The notes: generated by a model not told the origin, from the sequence alone. A stretch of 57,881 nt of DNA from Shewanella insulae (GCF_009831655.1 NZ_WRPA01000024.1:1-57881), one strand, 5' to 3'; shown: positions 8,771 through 17,185, counted from the first letter of the stretch. Made by a program: numbers and translations.

Positions 8771-9799
8771 ATGTTTGAAGTCACTGAGGTAAGTAGCGAG
8801 TTCGATGCCAAGATCCAGCAGAAGATAGACGCTAAGACCAAGCCACTGGGCGCCCTCGGCGCCCTCGAGACCCTGGCGATGACTATCGCCCGGGTGCTGG
8901 GCCCAGACGAGCCGCAGATAACAAATCCAACCCTCTTGGTGTTTGCCGGGGATCATGGCATCGCCGCCTCTGGCGTCTCCATTGCCCCTAGAGAGGTGAC
9001 CACTCAGATGGTGATGAATTTCCTCAAGGGCGGCGCGGCCATCAACCTCTTCTGTGCCCAGGGGGGGATCACCATGGAGGTGATCGATTGCGGCATCGCC
9101 CAGGAGATCCATGATCAGCCCAAGCTTATCAACCATAGGCTGGGGGCCGGCACAGGTGCGATTCATCGCGAGCCCGCCATGACATTGGGGGCGGTCAAGC
9201 AGGGCTTCGCCATGGCCAGGGAGCGGGTGACGCTGCATCACAGCCGCGGCTGTAACCTAATAGCCTTCGGTGAGATGGGCATAGGCAACACCAGCTCGGC
9301 GGCGGCCATCATGGCGGCGCTGATGGGGCGTGAGGCGGCCGAATGTGTCGGTCGGGGCACAGGCATAGATGCCGCCACACTGGCACGCAAACAGCTGCTG
9401 GTGGAGCAGGCGTTGCATCTGCACCGAGAGCAGCTGGATAACCCCTATGGGGTGCTGGCCTGCCTGGGGGGCTTCGAGATAGTGCAGATGACGGGCGCCA
9501 TACTGGCGGCGGCAGAGCTGAAGATGCTGGTGCTGATCGACGGCTTCATCGCCACGGCGGCGGCCCTGGCGGCGGTGACCATTGCGCCCCACGCCCGGGA
9601 CTATATGATCTTCGCCCACGAGTCCGGCGAGCGGGGACACAGGCTAATGCTGGAGCATCTCGATGCCCAGCCGCTCCTATCCCTCGGGATGCGTCTCGGT
9701 GAGGGAACCGGGGCGGCCCTGGCGGTACCACTGGTGCAGGCGGCGGCCAAGTTTTACAACGAGATGGCCTCCCTCGAAGAGATGGGCATTTCGATTTAG
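8771..9799 (+). CDS. cobT: Nicotinate-nucleotide:dimethylbenzimidazole phosphoribosyltransferase
   Basis: Makes alpha-ribazole 5'-phosphate from nicotinate mononucleotide and dimethylbenzimidazole (or another lower-ligand base). Family marks: KTKPLGALGALE near the start, VFAGDHGIAASGVS, GEMGIGNTSSAAA, and the C-terminal RLGEGTGAALAV that carries the catalytic glutamate. Length 342 residues, close to the Salmonella enzyme. GAGG lies just upstream of the ATG. It forms the nucleotide-loop arm with cobS, cobU and cobC. Confidence 0.97.
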   Translation: MFEVTEVSSEFDAKIQQKIDAKTKPLGALGALETLAMTIARVLGPDEPQITNPTLLVFAGDHGIAASGVSIAPREVTTQMVMNFLKGGAAINLFCAQGGITMEVIDCGIAQEIHDQPKLINHRLGAGTGAIHREPAMTLGAVKQGFAMARERVTLHHSRGCNLIAFGEMGIGNTSSAAAIMAALMGREAAECVGRGTGIDAATLARKQLLVEQALHLHREQLDNPYGVLACLGGFEIVQMTGAILAAAELKMLVLIDGFIATAAALAAVTIAPHARDYMIFAHESGERGHRLMLEHLDAQPLLSLGMRLGEGTGAALAVPLVQAAAKFYNEMASLEEMGISI

Positions 9800-9841
9800 C
9801 GGCAATAGCAATCTAAGGAACCAAAAGGGAAAAGCGCGAAG

Positions 9842-10609
9842 ATGTTTGCCAGAGAGTTAAACCTGTTTTTTATCGCCATGGGCTTCTTTACCCGGATCCC
9901 CATGCCGACCTGGGTGAGGGTCGACAATGAGCGGCTCAATCAGGCCAGCCGTTACTTCGCCCTGGTTGGCGTGGTCGTGGGGGGCCTCTGTGCCCTGGTC
10001 TATAGCCTGGCGATTCAGCTGCTGCCCATCAGCGTCGCCATCTTGCTCGCCATGGTGACCGGGCTGCTGCTTACCGGTGGCTTCCACGAGGATGGCCTGG
10101 CGGATACCGCCGATGGATTCGGTGGTGGCTGGCAGGTGCAGGATAAGCTCACCATAATGAAAGACTCGCGCGTCGGCACCTATGGTGTGCTCGCCCTGGT
10201 GATGAGCCTGCTGTTTAAGTTTGTGCTGCTCAGTGAGATAGCCCTGTTCGATGGCGATCTCGTGATGGCAGCCTTGGTGGTGGGCCACTGCCTGAGCCGC
10301 TTAGTGGCAGCCTCACTCATCTTCACCGAGACCTATGTGCGCGATGACGACAGCAGCAAGAGCAAGCCCCTGGCCCAGTCGCAGACCCCCAACGAGCTAG
10401 GCATTTTGCTGCTGACCGGCGTCCTCGTCCTCTGGGTCAGCGGTATCGCCTCGGCACTCTCCCTCTGCCTGGTGTTGCTGGCGGCCCGCCAGCTGCTGGT
10501 ATGCAGTTATCGACGTCAGATCGGCGGCTACACAGGCGATGTGCTGGGGGCGACCCAGCAGGTGATCGAGCTGCTCTGTTACCTGTTTATCCTGGTGATC
10601 AGCCTATGA
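9842..10609 (+). CDS. cobS: Adenosylcobinamide-GDP ribazoletransferase (cobalamin synthase)
   Basis: Integral membrane enzyme that joins adenosylcobinamide-GDP and alpha-ribazole (phosphate), the last assembly step. Hallmarks are FFTRIPMP near the N-terminus and GFHEDGLADTADGFGGG, an acidic motif that probably binds Mg. It has several hydrophobic segments and 255 residues, normal for the family. The stop codon overlaps the cobU start (ATGA), so the two are probably translationally coupled. Confidence 0.96.
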   Translation: MFARELNLFFIAMGFFTRIPMPTWVRVDNERLNQASRYFALVGVVVGGLCALVYSLAIQLLPISVAILLAMVTGLLLTGGFHEDGLADTADGFGGGWQVQDKLTIMKDSRVGTYGVLALVMSLLFKFVLLSEIALFDGDLVMAALVVGHCLSRLVAASLIFTETYVRDDDSSKSKPLAQSQTPNELGILLLTGVLVLWVSGIASALSLCLVLLAARQLLVCSYRRQIGGYTGDVLGATQQVIELLCYLFILVISL

Positions 10610-11154
10610 TGCACCTGGTGTTGGGCGGCGCCCGCAGCGGTAAGTCTCGCCACGGTCTTTCCCTGGTGGCCGATTATGTGGCCAGGGGCTATGAGTGCCT
10701 GTTTGTGGCCACCGCCCAGGGGCTGGATGAGGAGATGCGCGCCCGCATCGCCCGTCACCGGGAAGAGCGCCGTGATGACGGTTTACCCTGGCAGACCCTG
10801 GAGTGTCCGCTACACTTGAGTGCCTGTATCGAAACTCACGCCAGGGATAAACGGGTGATCTTAGTCGATTGCCTTACCCTCTGGCTCACCAATCAGCTAC
10901 TCGAGGGCGATGGCTGGCCGACCGCCAAGGCGGCGCTGCTGAGCGCCCTGGAAACCGCGCCAGGAGCTGTCGTGCTGATCAGCAATGAGGTGGGCTGCGG
11001 CGTGGTACCGGCCAACCCCTTGAGTCGCCGCTTCGTCGACGAGGCGGGCTGGCTGCATCAGGCGATCGCTCAGCGAGCCCAGCAGGTGGTCTTGGTCACC
11101 GCCGGTCTGCCGCTGATCCTCAAGGATGAGACGAGCCAGGGCGCCAGGGAATAG
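10606..11154 (+). CDS. cobU: Adenosylcobinamide kinase / adenosylcobinamide-phosphate guanylyltransferase
   Basis: Bifunctional enzyme that phosphorylates adenosylcobinamide and adds GMP, giving the CobS substrate. Starts MMHLVLGGARSGKSRH, with the P-loop GGARSGKS at residues 7-14; VDCLTLWLTNQL and ISNEVGCGVVP are also typical. The frame is open further upstream, but that part lies inside cobS and is unlike the family. Starting at 10606 gives 182 residues, as expected, with a 4-base overlap with the cobS stop. Confidence 0.95.
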   Translation: MMHLVLGGARSGKSRHGLSLVADYVARGYECLFVATAQGLDEEMRARIARHREERRDDGLPWQTLECPLHLSACIETHARDKRVILVDCLTLWLTNQLLEGDGWPTAKAALLSALETAPGAVVLISNEVGCGVVPANPLSRRFVDEAGWLHQAIAQRAQQVVLVTAGLPLILKDETSQGARE

Positions 11155-11166
11155 GAAGCAAAGCCA

Positions 11167-12780
11167 ATGACAGCAGATAACTTAAGTAATCAGAGCAAGC
11201 CAAGCAACCAGAGCAAGCAAAGCATCCAGGCCAAGCAGGGCAACGGCAATCAAGAGGCGAGTGGCAATATCTTGATGGTGCAGGGCACTACATCGGATGC
11301 GGGCAAGAGCACCCTGGTGGCGGGCCTGTGCCGCTACTTTGCCCGTCAGGGGCGCAGGGTGGCGCCCTTCAAGCCGCAAAACATGGCGCTCAACAGCGCC
11401 GTGACTCTTGACGGCGGTGAGATAGGCCGCGCCCAGGCGCTGCAGGCCGAGGCCTGTTACCTTGCGCCCCACACAGACTTTAATCCCATACTGCTTAAAC
11501 CCAACTCGGACACCAGCTCCCAGGTGATAGTGCAGGGTAAGGCCCTGTCCCACATGGAGGCCCAGACCTATTTTGGCAAAGACAGCCAGGGTTATCGCAC
11601 CAAGGCGATGGCGGCGGTACTGGACTCGCTGTCACGCCTGGAGCGGCAGTATGAGCTGATCCTGGTGGAAGGGGCGGGTAGCCCGGCGGAGATCAACCTG
11701 CGGGAGGGGGATATCGCCAACATGGGCTTCGCCGAGGCGGTAGATTGCCCGGTGATCCTGATCGCCGACATCGACAAGGGCGGGGTATTCGCTCATATCG
11801 TCGGCACCCTGGCGCTGCTGTCAGCTTCCGAGCAGGCCAGAGTCAGAGGCGTGGTGATCAATCGTTTTCGCGGTGACATCTCCCTGCTACAACCTGGCCT
11901 AGACTGGCTCGAGGCCAAGATAGACAAGCCAGTGCTGGGCGTCTTGCCCTACCTTAATGATCTGCGCCTGGAGGCCGAGGATGCCCTGGATGCCCGGCAG
12001 GTGAGCACTGACAACGCCCGCTTTCGGGTGTTGGTGCTGGTTTTTCCCCGCATCAGTAATCACACGGATTTCGATCCCCTCAGGCTGCATCCGGATATCG
12101 ACTTTCGCTATCAGCAGGTAAACGAGGCCTTCGAGGGGCAGGCAATTGATGCCGATCTCATCATATTGCCCGGCAGCAAGAGCGTGCGGCAGGACCTGGC
12201 CACCATGGTCGCACAGGGCTGGGATCGCGCGCTCAAGCGGCACCTGAGATATGGCGGCAAGGTGATCGGTATCTGCGGTGGCTATCAGATGTTGGGATTG
12301 GCCATCGAAGATCCCCAAGGGGTCGAGGGCGAGGCTGGCGACAGCGATGGCCTGGGGCTGCTGCCCATAGTCACAGAGCTGACCTCAAATAAGCGTCTGG
12401 CTCAGGTTAAAGGCACGATAAAGCTGGCGGGCGAGAGCGCAAGCATCGCTGGCTATGAGATCCACTGTGGTCGCTCCAAGGTGTTATCGAAGGCGACCAA
12501 GCCCCTTGTCCTAGAGAGTGACGAGGGCAATCGGTTTAACGAGGGCTGTCTGTCCAATGATGGGCAGATATTTGGCAGCTATCTGCATGGTCTGTTCGAC
12601 AGCCCAGAGGCCTGTGCGCTACTCCTTGGCTGGGCCGGGCTTAGCAGTGCGGCCACGGTCGATCCCGAGGCGATCAAGCAGGCACAGTTAGATCGCCTGG
12701 CCGATACCCTGGCCGAGCATCTGGATATGGCGAGGCTGGGCGCCATCATCACCGAGATGCCCCCAAAGGCACACAAATAA
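11167..12780 (+). CDS. cobQ: Cobyric acid synthase (CobQ/CbiP)
   Basis: Amidates four side chains of adenosylcobyrinic acid diamide using glutamine and ATP. The N-terminal half is a dethiobiotin-synthetase-like ATPase (MVQGTTSDAGKSTLVAGL; FKPQNMALNS); the C-terminal half is a glutamine amidotransferase with nucleophile cysteine in VIGICGGYQMLG and a histidine in GSYLHGLFD. About 30 extra residues come first, rich in S, N, Q and K, encoded by three 18-bp repeats. The start is supported by AGGAAG eight bases upstream. No cobalamin ring-building genes or cbiB are in this window, so its substrate may be scavenged. Confidence 0.95.
   Translation: MTADNLSNQSKPSNQSKQSIQAKQGNGNQEASGNILMVQGTTSDAGKSTLVAGLCRYFARQGRRVAPFKPQNMALNSAVTLDGGEIGRAQALQAEACYLAPHTDFNPILLKPNSDTSSQVIVQGKALSHMEAQTYFGKDSQGYRTKAMAAVLDSLSRLERQYELILVEGAGSPAEINLREGDIANMGFAEAVDCPVILIADIDKGGVFAHIVGTLALLSASEQARVRGVVINRFRGDISLLQPGLDWLEAKIDKPVLGVLPYLNDLRLEAEDALDARQVSTDNARFRVLVLVFPRISNHTDFDPLRLHPDIDFRYQQVNEAFEGQAIDADLIILPGSKSVRQDLATMVAQGWDRALKRHLRYGGKVIGICGGYQMLGLAIEDPQGVEGEAGDSDGLGLLPIVTELTSNKRLAQVKGTIKLAGESASIAGYEIHCGRSKVLSKATKPLVLESDEGNRFNEGCLSNDGQIFGSYLHGLFDSPEACALLLGWAGLSSAATVDPEAIKQAQLDRLADTLAEHLDMARLGAIITEMPPKAHK
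11183..11236 (+). repeat. Three 18-bp in-frame tandem repeats in cobQ
   Basis: Imperfect 18-bp units at 11183-11200, 11201-11218 and 11219-11236 encode SNQSKP, SNQSKQ and SIQAKQ in the non-conserved N-terminal tail of CobQ. The length is a multiple of three, so copy-number change keeps frame. Confidence 0.8.
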
Positions 12781-12797
12781 TAATTAAAGGAGACAAG

Positions 12798-13427
12798 ATG
12801 AGCGCTGACAAGCAGGCGGAAAACCAGGCGGAAAATCATAAGGCCGAGCGGCATAAGGCGCGCCAGCAGAAGGTGAAGGAGGCGGTGGACGCCAAGATCG
12901 CCAAGGCTCAAGCGGAGAAGGGCGTGCTGCTGGTGATGACGGGTAACGGCAAGGGCAAGACCACGGCGGGATTTGGCAACATCACCCGCGCCGTGGGTCA
13001 TGGCAAGAAGGCCGCCGTGGTGCAGTTTATCAAGGGCAACTGGCCCTGCGGCGAGCGCGCCGTGCTGGAGAAGGTGGGGGTCGAGTTTCATGTGATGGCC
13101 ACCGGCTTTACCTGGGAGACCCAGGACAGAGAGAAGGATACCCAGGCGGCGCTGAGTGCCTGGGAGGCGGCCGAGACCCTGCTGAGCGACGACTCCATAG
13201 ATATAGTGCTGCTGGATGAGCTGACCTACATGGTGAGCTATCACTATCTGGATCTGGACAGAGTGTTGACCGCGCTGAATAACCGTCCGCCCATGCAGCA
13301 TGTGATTGTCACGGGGCGTGCCTGTCACAGGGCGATTCTGGAGCTGGCGGATACCGTGAGTGAGGTGCAGCCCATAAAACATGCATTTGAGGATGGCGTT
13401 AAAGCCCAGCTAGGCTTCGACTACTAA
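12798..13427 (+). CDS. cobO: Cob(I)alamin / cobinamide adenosyltransferase (CobO/BtuR type)
   Basis: Transfers the 5'-deoxyadenosyl group from ATP to reduced cobalt. P-loop LLVMTGNGKGKTTAGFG is at about residues 45-60 and the Walker-B-like region is IDIVLLDELTYMV, both typical of the family. The first 40 residues are a charged helix rich in K, A and E. Length 209 residues. AAAGGAGA precedes the ATG. Last gene of the riboswitch operon. Its terminal codons (LGFDY and stop) reappear 66 bases downstream with only synonymous changes. Confidence 0.95.
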   Translation: MSADKQAENQAENHKAERHKARQQKVKEAVDAKIAKAQAEKGVLLVMTGNGKGKTTAGFGNITRAVGHGKKAAVVQFIKGNWPCGERAVLEKVGVEFHVMATGFTWETQDREKDTQAALSAWEAAETLLSDDSIDIVLLDELTYMVSYHYLDLDRVLTALNNRPPMQHVIVTGRACHRAILELADTVSEVQPIKHAFEDGVKAQLGFDY

Positions 13428-13475
13428 AAATTGCTATTGCAGAGCTCAATTGCGGCGTTGCGTCCTCATTCACGG

Positions 13476-13493
13476 CTCGGCTTTGACTATTAA
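13476..13493 (+). repeat. Echo of the cobO 3' end
   Basis: This 18-mer (ctcggctttgactattaa) repeats the last 18 bases of cobO (ctaggcttcgactactaa, 13410-13427). The three differences are all at third codon positions, so both copies spell LGFDY-stop. The bases before it do not match CobO. It may mark a recombination junction or a decayed duplicate. Confidence 0.6.
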
Positions 13494-13500
13494 TTTCTGC

Positions 13501-13897
13501 CTGTTTGCTCCTGTGGCGGTATTGTCTGCGCCGGCTCACCCAATCACATACTCATGTATGCTCATGGGCTGAGCCAGCTTGACGGCTTAGCCACAGAAGC
13601 AAACAGTTTGAAATGGGCGAGTGGATTTTCTTCGAGCTCACCACGGTGGCGTTATTGTCTTCATTTCTCCTGCCAATCACATACTTATGTATGCTCATGT
13701 CAGTAGAAAATCGACGGCTTAGCCACCGTGGCGATCTCTGTGAAAAAATGAAGTGAGTGAAATGGGCGAGTGAATTTTATTCGAGCTCACTACGGTGGCG
13801 TTATTGTCTTCATTTCTCCTGCCAATCACATACTTATGTATGCTCATGTCAGTAGAAAATCGACGGCTTAGCCACCGCGGCGATCTCTGTGAAAAAT
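13501..13897. repeat. Three tandem hairpin-repeat units between cobO and btuF
   Basis: Units 2 (13610-13758) and 3 (13759-13897) are nearly identical with a period of 149 bases. Unit 1 (13501-13606) is a diverged relative with outer inverted repeats ctgtttgct/agcaaacag (13501-13509 with 13598-13606) and ctgtggc/gccacag. Each unit folds as a long imperfect hairpin (cggtggc...gccaccg) with a central caatcacatac-t-tatgtatg core. I see no open frame with family similarity. This looks like an intergenic repeat family rather than CRISPR: the units carry inverted repeats and there are no variable spacers. Confidence 0.85.
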
Positions 13898-13985
13898 TGA
13901 TTGGGATGGCGGGTTGAAATGTTTGATTGCGAACAAGTTATTGTTCTGTCAGCTTAATATGAAAAGGGAAAAGGGAAAAGGATAG

Positions 13986-14810
13986 ATGAAGATGAGGGTT
14001 AAGCTGTGGTTGATGTTGGCCTTGTTGCTGTGTGTGCCTGGGCTGAAGGCGGCGCCTGCGAAGCGGATCATCGCCCTGTCGCCCCATGGGGTGGAGATGT
14101 TGTTTAGCATAGGGGCGGGGGACAGTGTGGTCGCGACCACAGACCATGCCGATTTTCCCGATGCGGCCAAGACGATCCCGAGGATCGGCGGCTACTATGG
14201 TATACAGATAGAGAAAGTTATTGAGCTCGACCCGGATCTTATCGTCATCTGGGGCGGCGGCAACAAGCGCGAGGATATCGAGCGCCTGACCCAGCTTGGC
14301 TATCCCATTTATGACAGCGACCCAAAGACGCTGGAGGCGGTGGCAGACGATCTGCTGGCGCTGGGCAAGCTGACTGGCAAGGAGCGGGAGGCGGAGCGGG
14401 TAGCCGAGCAGTACCTTATCGGTCTCAAGGCGCTCAGCAAGGAAAACCGGGCCAAGGCCCCGGTGCGGGTCTTCTATCAGCTCTGGTCTGTGCCCCTGAT
14501 GACGGTGGCCGAGGGAAGCTGGATCGAGCAGATCATACAGGTCTGCCACGGCGAGAATGTGTTTAGGGACGCGGGTAACGAGTATCCCCAGGTGAGCCTG
14601 GAGGCCGTGCTGCTTAAGCAACCACAGGTGATATTGCAGAGTCAGGATGAGGGCAATGTGCGCGGCATCGACTGGTCGGCCTGGCAGGAGATCCCGGCGG
14701 TGAAGCGGCGCCACATCTATCAACTGGATGCCGACCTCTTGCATCGGGCCACCCCAAGGGCCATCTTAGGGATCGAATCTCTGTGCAAGGCCCTGGACAA
14801 GGCAAGATAA
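13986..14810 (+). CDS. btuF: Cobalamin-binding periplasmic protein of the B12 importer
   Basis: A signal peptide (LWLMLALLLCVPGLKAAPA) is followed by a class III solute-binding fold: KRIIALSPHGVEMLFSIGAGDSV at the N-lobe, a long linking helix and a C-lobe with DWSAWQEIPAVKRRHIYQL. 274 residues, close to E. coli BtuF. It delivers B12 to BtuCD. It lies about 560 bases past cobO, separated by hairpin repeats, and I see no second riboswitch before it, so it either depends on read-through or has its own promoter. Confidence 0.88.
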   Translation: MKMRVKLWLMLALLLCVPGLKAAPAKRIIALSPHGVEMLFSIGAGDSVVATTDHADFPDAAKTIPRIGGYYGIQIEKVIELDPDLIVIWGGGNKREDIERLTQLGYPIYDSDPKTLEAVADDLLALGKLTGKEREAERVAEQYLIGLKALSKENRAKAPVRVFYQLWSVPLMTVAEGSWIEQIIQVCHGENVFRDAGNEYPQVSLEAVLLKQPQVILQSQDEGNVRGIDWSAWQEIPAVKRRHIYQLDADLLHRATPRAILGIESLCKALDKAR

Positions 14811-14861
14811 ACACAAGCTAAAACTAAAATTAAAACAATGCGCTAAACAAAAAGGAGATAG

Positions 14862-15248
14862 ATGATGACTATGCTACTGGCCTGCCTACTCTTTGCCATG
14901 TTGCTCCCCTATCTGGCCAAGGTGCCCGTGGCCATGGCGATGGCCAAGCAGGGTGGTTATGACAACGCCTACCCCAGAAGCCAGCAGGCCCAGTTGACAG
15001 GTTTCGGCGCCCGCGCCCTGGCGGCACACCAGAACGCCTTCGAGTCCCTGCTGATCTTCGCCGTGGCGGCGCTGACCGTGATCGCAAGGGATAGGGTGGA
15101 CGACACGGTTGGCCTGTTAGCCCTGGTGCATGTGCTGGCAAGAAGCGCCTATCACCTCCTCTATCTGCTGGATAAGAGCACGTTGCGTTCGCTTTCCTGG
15201 TTCGTGGCCATCATCGCCGCCTTCGCCATCTTCGCCCGGGCGTTCTAA
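14862..15248 (+). CDS. MAPEG-family membrane protein
   Basis: 128 residues with four predicted membrane helices and the family pattern GFGARALAAHQNAFESLLIF in the middle (N/E in the second helix). MAPEG proteins include glutathione transferase-like and eicosanoid enzymes; the bacterial members of this small type are mostly uncharacterised. The start has a good AAGGAG six bases upstream. It follows btuF closely, but I see no functional link to B12. Confidence 0.8.
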   Translation: MMTMLLACLLFAMLLPYLAKVPVAMAMAKQGGYDNAYPRSQQAQLTGFGARALAAHQNAFESLLIFAVAALTVIARDRVDDTVGLLALVHVLARSAYHLLYLLDKSTLRSLSWFVAIIAAFAIFARAF

Positions 15249-15388
15249 TCCCTTTCTCAATGCCCACAAGTGTATTCGTTATGAGCGCAGCCCTTTGCCT
15301 TCCGAGGTTGGGGCTGTCGCTTACTTGCTAATCTCCCAAGCATTTTAACGATCTGCCCACGCTTTATCATATGTTCGTGCTTTCTCCT

Positions 15389-15596
15389 GTGTCCGTACTT
15401 TCTCACGTGTCCGGCTTTCCTCATATGCGGACACTCGGGGAAAATCACCGGACACTTTTGCGGGTGTCCGCGGACACTTTCATCGAACATCAAACGGACA
15501 TCTTTACTTAACTAATTGAAAAATAGTTAATATAAAAGTTGGCACGGCAATTGTAATCCTAATGGGCAGAAATCGACTCGGTCGAGTAACGGACAC
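15389..15596. promoter_or_regulatory. Phased CGGACAC/GTGTCCG repeats (probable activator sites)
   Basis: The heptamer GTGTCCG or its complement occurs at 15389-15395, 15407-15413, 15428-15434, 15449-15455, as a perfect 14-bp palindrome at 15464-15477, partially at 15495-15500, and again at 15590-15596. Spacings of about 18-22 bases put most on one face of the helix. They lie upstream of a sigma-54 promoter, where enhancer sites for an NtrC-type activator are expected, and such an activator is encoded at 20539. The rest of the 15249-15611 gap holds nothing else I recognise. Confidence 0.75.
15539..15555 (+). promoter_or_regulatory. Sigma-54 (-24/-12) promoter of the export operon
   Basis: TTGGCACGGCAATTGTA matches the consensus YTGGCACGNNNNTTGCW at all fixed positions but one (T for C in the -12 element). 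It ends 56 bases before the HlyD-type gene. RpoN promoters need an AAA+ activator, which fits the response regulator at the end of the same cluster. Confidence 0.85.
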
Positions 15597-15611
15597 TGTT
15601 AGGGATAAACA

Positions 15612-16874
15612 ATGATTAAAGATACCAGCGCACAAGATAAGCAAGTTGCCCCCAGCCTGGGACGTCGCATCAAATGGCCTGTCACTATCGGCGCAGGCGT
15701 TCTCCTGGTTTCTGGTCTGGTGTGGGCCAGCGTCAGTGGCAGTAGCGTGAGCGAGTCTATCGACCGTAGCGAGCTGCGTTTTGCCAACCTGGAGCGCGGT
15801 ACCTTAGTGCGTGATATCGCCTCTACCGGCAAGATAGTCGCCGCTAACGCCCCTATCCTCTACGCCCCTGAGAAGGGCACGGTAACCCTTATCGCCAACC
15901 CAGGTGACAAGGTGGAGCAGGGCCAAGTGGTCGCCACCATAGAGAGCCACAGCCTGACCAACAACCTCAAGCAGCAACAGGCGCTGCTGGAAGGGATGAA
16001 GAGTTCACTGGAGCGTGCCCGTCTCGACGCCCGCCGCGACCAGCTCAAGGCGATACAGACCCTGGACATGGCCAAGGTGGATTTGGAAGCGGCGGATCGC
16101 GAGAGTCGCCGTGGCGACCAGCTGATCGAGTCCAGCCTGATCTCCAAGATAGATTATGAGAAGAGCAAGGATGAGCTGCACAAGGCCAAGCTGCTCTATG
16201 CCCACGCCCAGCAGGAAGCCGAGCTGATGAAAGATACCTTAAGCTTCGAGCTAAAGAACAAGGCCTCAGAGGTGGATCGCCAGGCCCTGGTGGTTGCTGA
16301 GCTGGAACGTCAGGTAGCGGCGCTGAACATCACGGCCCCCGTCGGTGGCATCATAGGTAACTGGCTGACGGAGCAGAAGGCCCGTATCGGCCAGAGCCAG
16401 CCCATATTGACAGTAGTGGATTTGAGCGCCTTCGAGGCCGAGCTGGCGGTGCCAGAATCCTACGCCGACGAGCTGGGGATTGGTATGGATGTAGAGCTTA
16501 ACTTTGGCGGCGAGATGGTGATGGGCAAGCTGTCGGCCATCTCACCCGAGGTACGTAATCGTGAGGTCTCCACCCGAGTACGCTTCGAGCAGCAAGCATC
16601 CCTGCACCTGCGTCAGAACCAGCGCCTGTCGGCCCGTGTCCTACTGGAAAATCGTCCCGACGTGCTCATGGTCAAGCGCGGCCCCTTCGTCAACAGTGGC
16701 GGCGGCACCCTGGTCTATGCGGTCAAGGGCGATCTGGCCGAGCGCACCGAGATCCAGCTGGGCGCCCGCAGCATGAGCCACATAGAGGTGGTTTCCGGCG
16801 GCGAGGCGGGCGAGCAGTGGATCATCTCCTCCACCGATGCCTTTAAGAACGCCGAACAAGTTTTGATCCGCTAA
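15612..16874 (+). CDS. HlyD/MacA-type periplasmic adaptor subunit
   Basis: A short cytoplasmic N-terminus and a membrane anchor (about residues 24-42) come before a periplasmic adaptor. The biotinyl-lipoyl half (ASTGKIVAANAPILYAPEKG, ending VEQGQVVATIES) is followed by a long coiled coil (about residues 120-230), a second lipoyl half (ITAPVGGIIGNWLTEQKAR) and beta-barrel domains. 420 residues, normal for RND/ABC adaptors. First gene after the sigma-54 promoter, it should link the ABC permeases to an outer-membrane channel. No TolC homologue is in the window. Confidence 0.9.
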   Translation: MIKDTSAQDKQVAPSLGRRIKWPVTIGAGVLLVSGLVWASVSGSSVSESIDRSELRFANLERGTLVRDIASTGKIVAANAPILYAPEKGTVTLIANPGDKVEQGQVVATIESHSLTNNLKQQQALLEGMKSSLERARLDARRDQLKAIQTLDMAKVDLEAADRESRRGDQLIESSLISKIDYEKSKDELHKAKLLYAHAQQEAELMKDTLSFELKNKASEVDRQALVVAELERQVAALNITAPVGGIIGNWLTEQKARIGQSQPILTVVDLSAFEAELAVPESYADELGIGMDVELNFGGEMVMGKLSAISPEVRNREVSTRVRFEQQASLHLRQNQRLSARVLLENRPDVLMVKRGPFVNSGGGTLVYAVKGDLAERTEIQLGARSMSHIEVVSGGEAGEQWIISSTDAFKNAEQVLIR

Positions 16875-16885
16875 GGAGTGCAGCG

Positions 16886-17122
16886 ATGAAGACCCTGATG
16901 ACAGAGCTTAATCCTGAAAGAGTGGTAGCAGCTCTGGCCTTATTACTCCTGCTGGTGGCGACTCAGGTCTATACCCAGGATGCCTCAGACTGGTTTCTCC
17001 TCGGGCTCAACATATTAGAAGCGACCGGTATGCAGGGGCAGCCGGTCGATAGTAACCAACTTCCCGACGTCGCCAGAGTTGGCGGTGATTTAACTCAATG
17101 GTTATTGGCCCGATTGTCCTAG
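16886..17122 (+). CDS. Small single-pass membrane or exported protein in the export operon
   Basis: Not recognised. 78 residues: a short charged start, a hydrophobic segment at about residues 13-28 (ALALLLLLVATQVYTQ), then a polar periplasm-side tail of about 50 residues without cysteines. AAGGAG sits nine bases before the ATG, and it begins 11 bases after the adaptor stop, so it is clearly part of the operon. It could be an accessory subunit, a substrate or a sensor of the exported compound; the sequence alone does not decide. Confidence 0.7.
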   Translation: MKTLMTELNPERVVAALALLLLLVATQVYTQDASDWFLLGLNILEATGMQGQPVDSNQLPDVARVGGDLTQWLLARLS

Positions 17123-17185
17123 TTAGTCCAGGAACAGGTGCACTAACAAACTGAATAACGCGATACAAAATAAAGGAAACAACCC

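Noticed and set aside
10501..10605. Upstream extension of cobU
   Set aside because: Lies inside cobS in another frame, not conserved; ATG at 10606 gives the normal length and the usual 4-base overlap.
13501..13897. Possible CRISPR array
   Set aside because: The units are 149-base inverted repeats without short identical repeats or variable spacers, and no cas genes are near.
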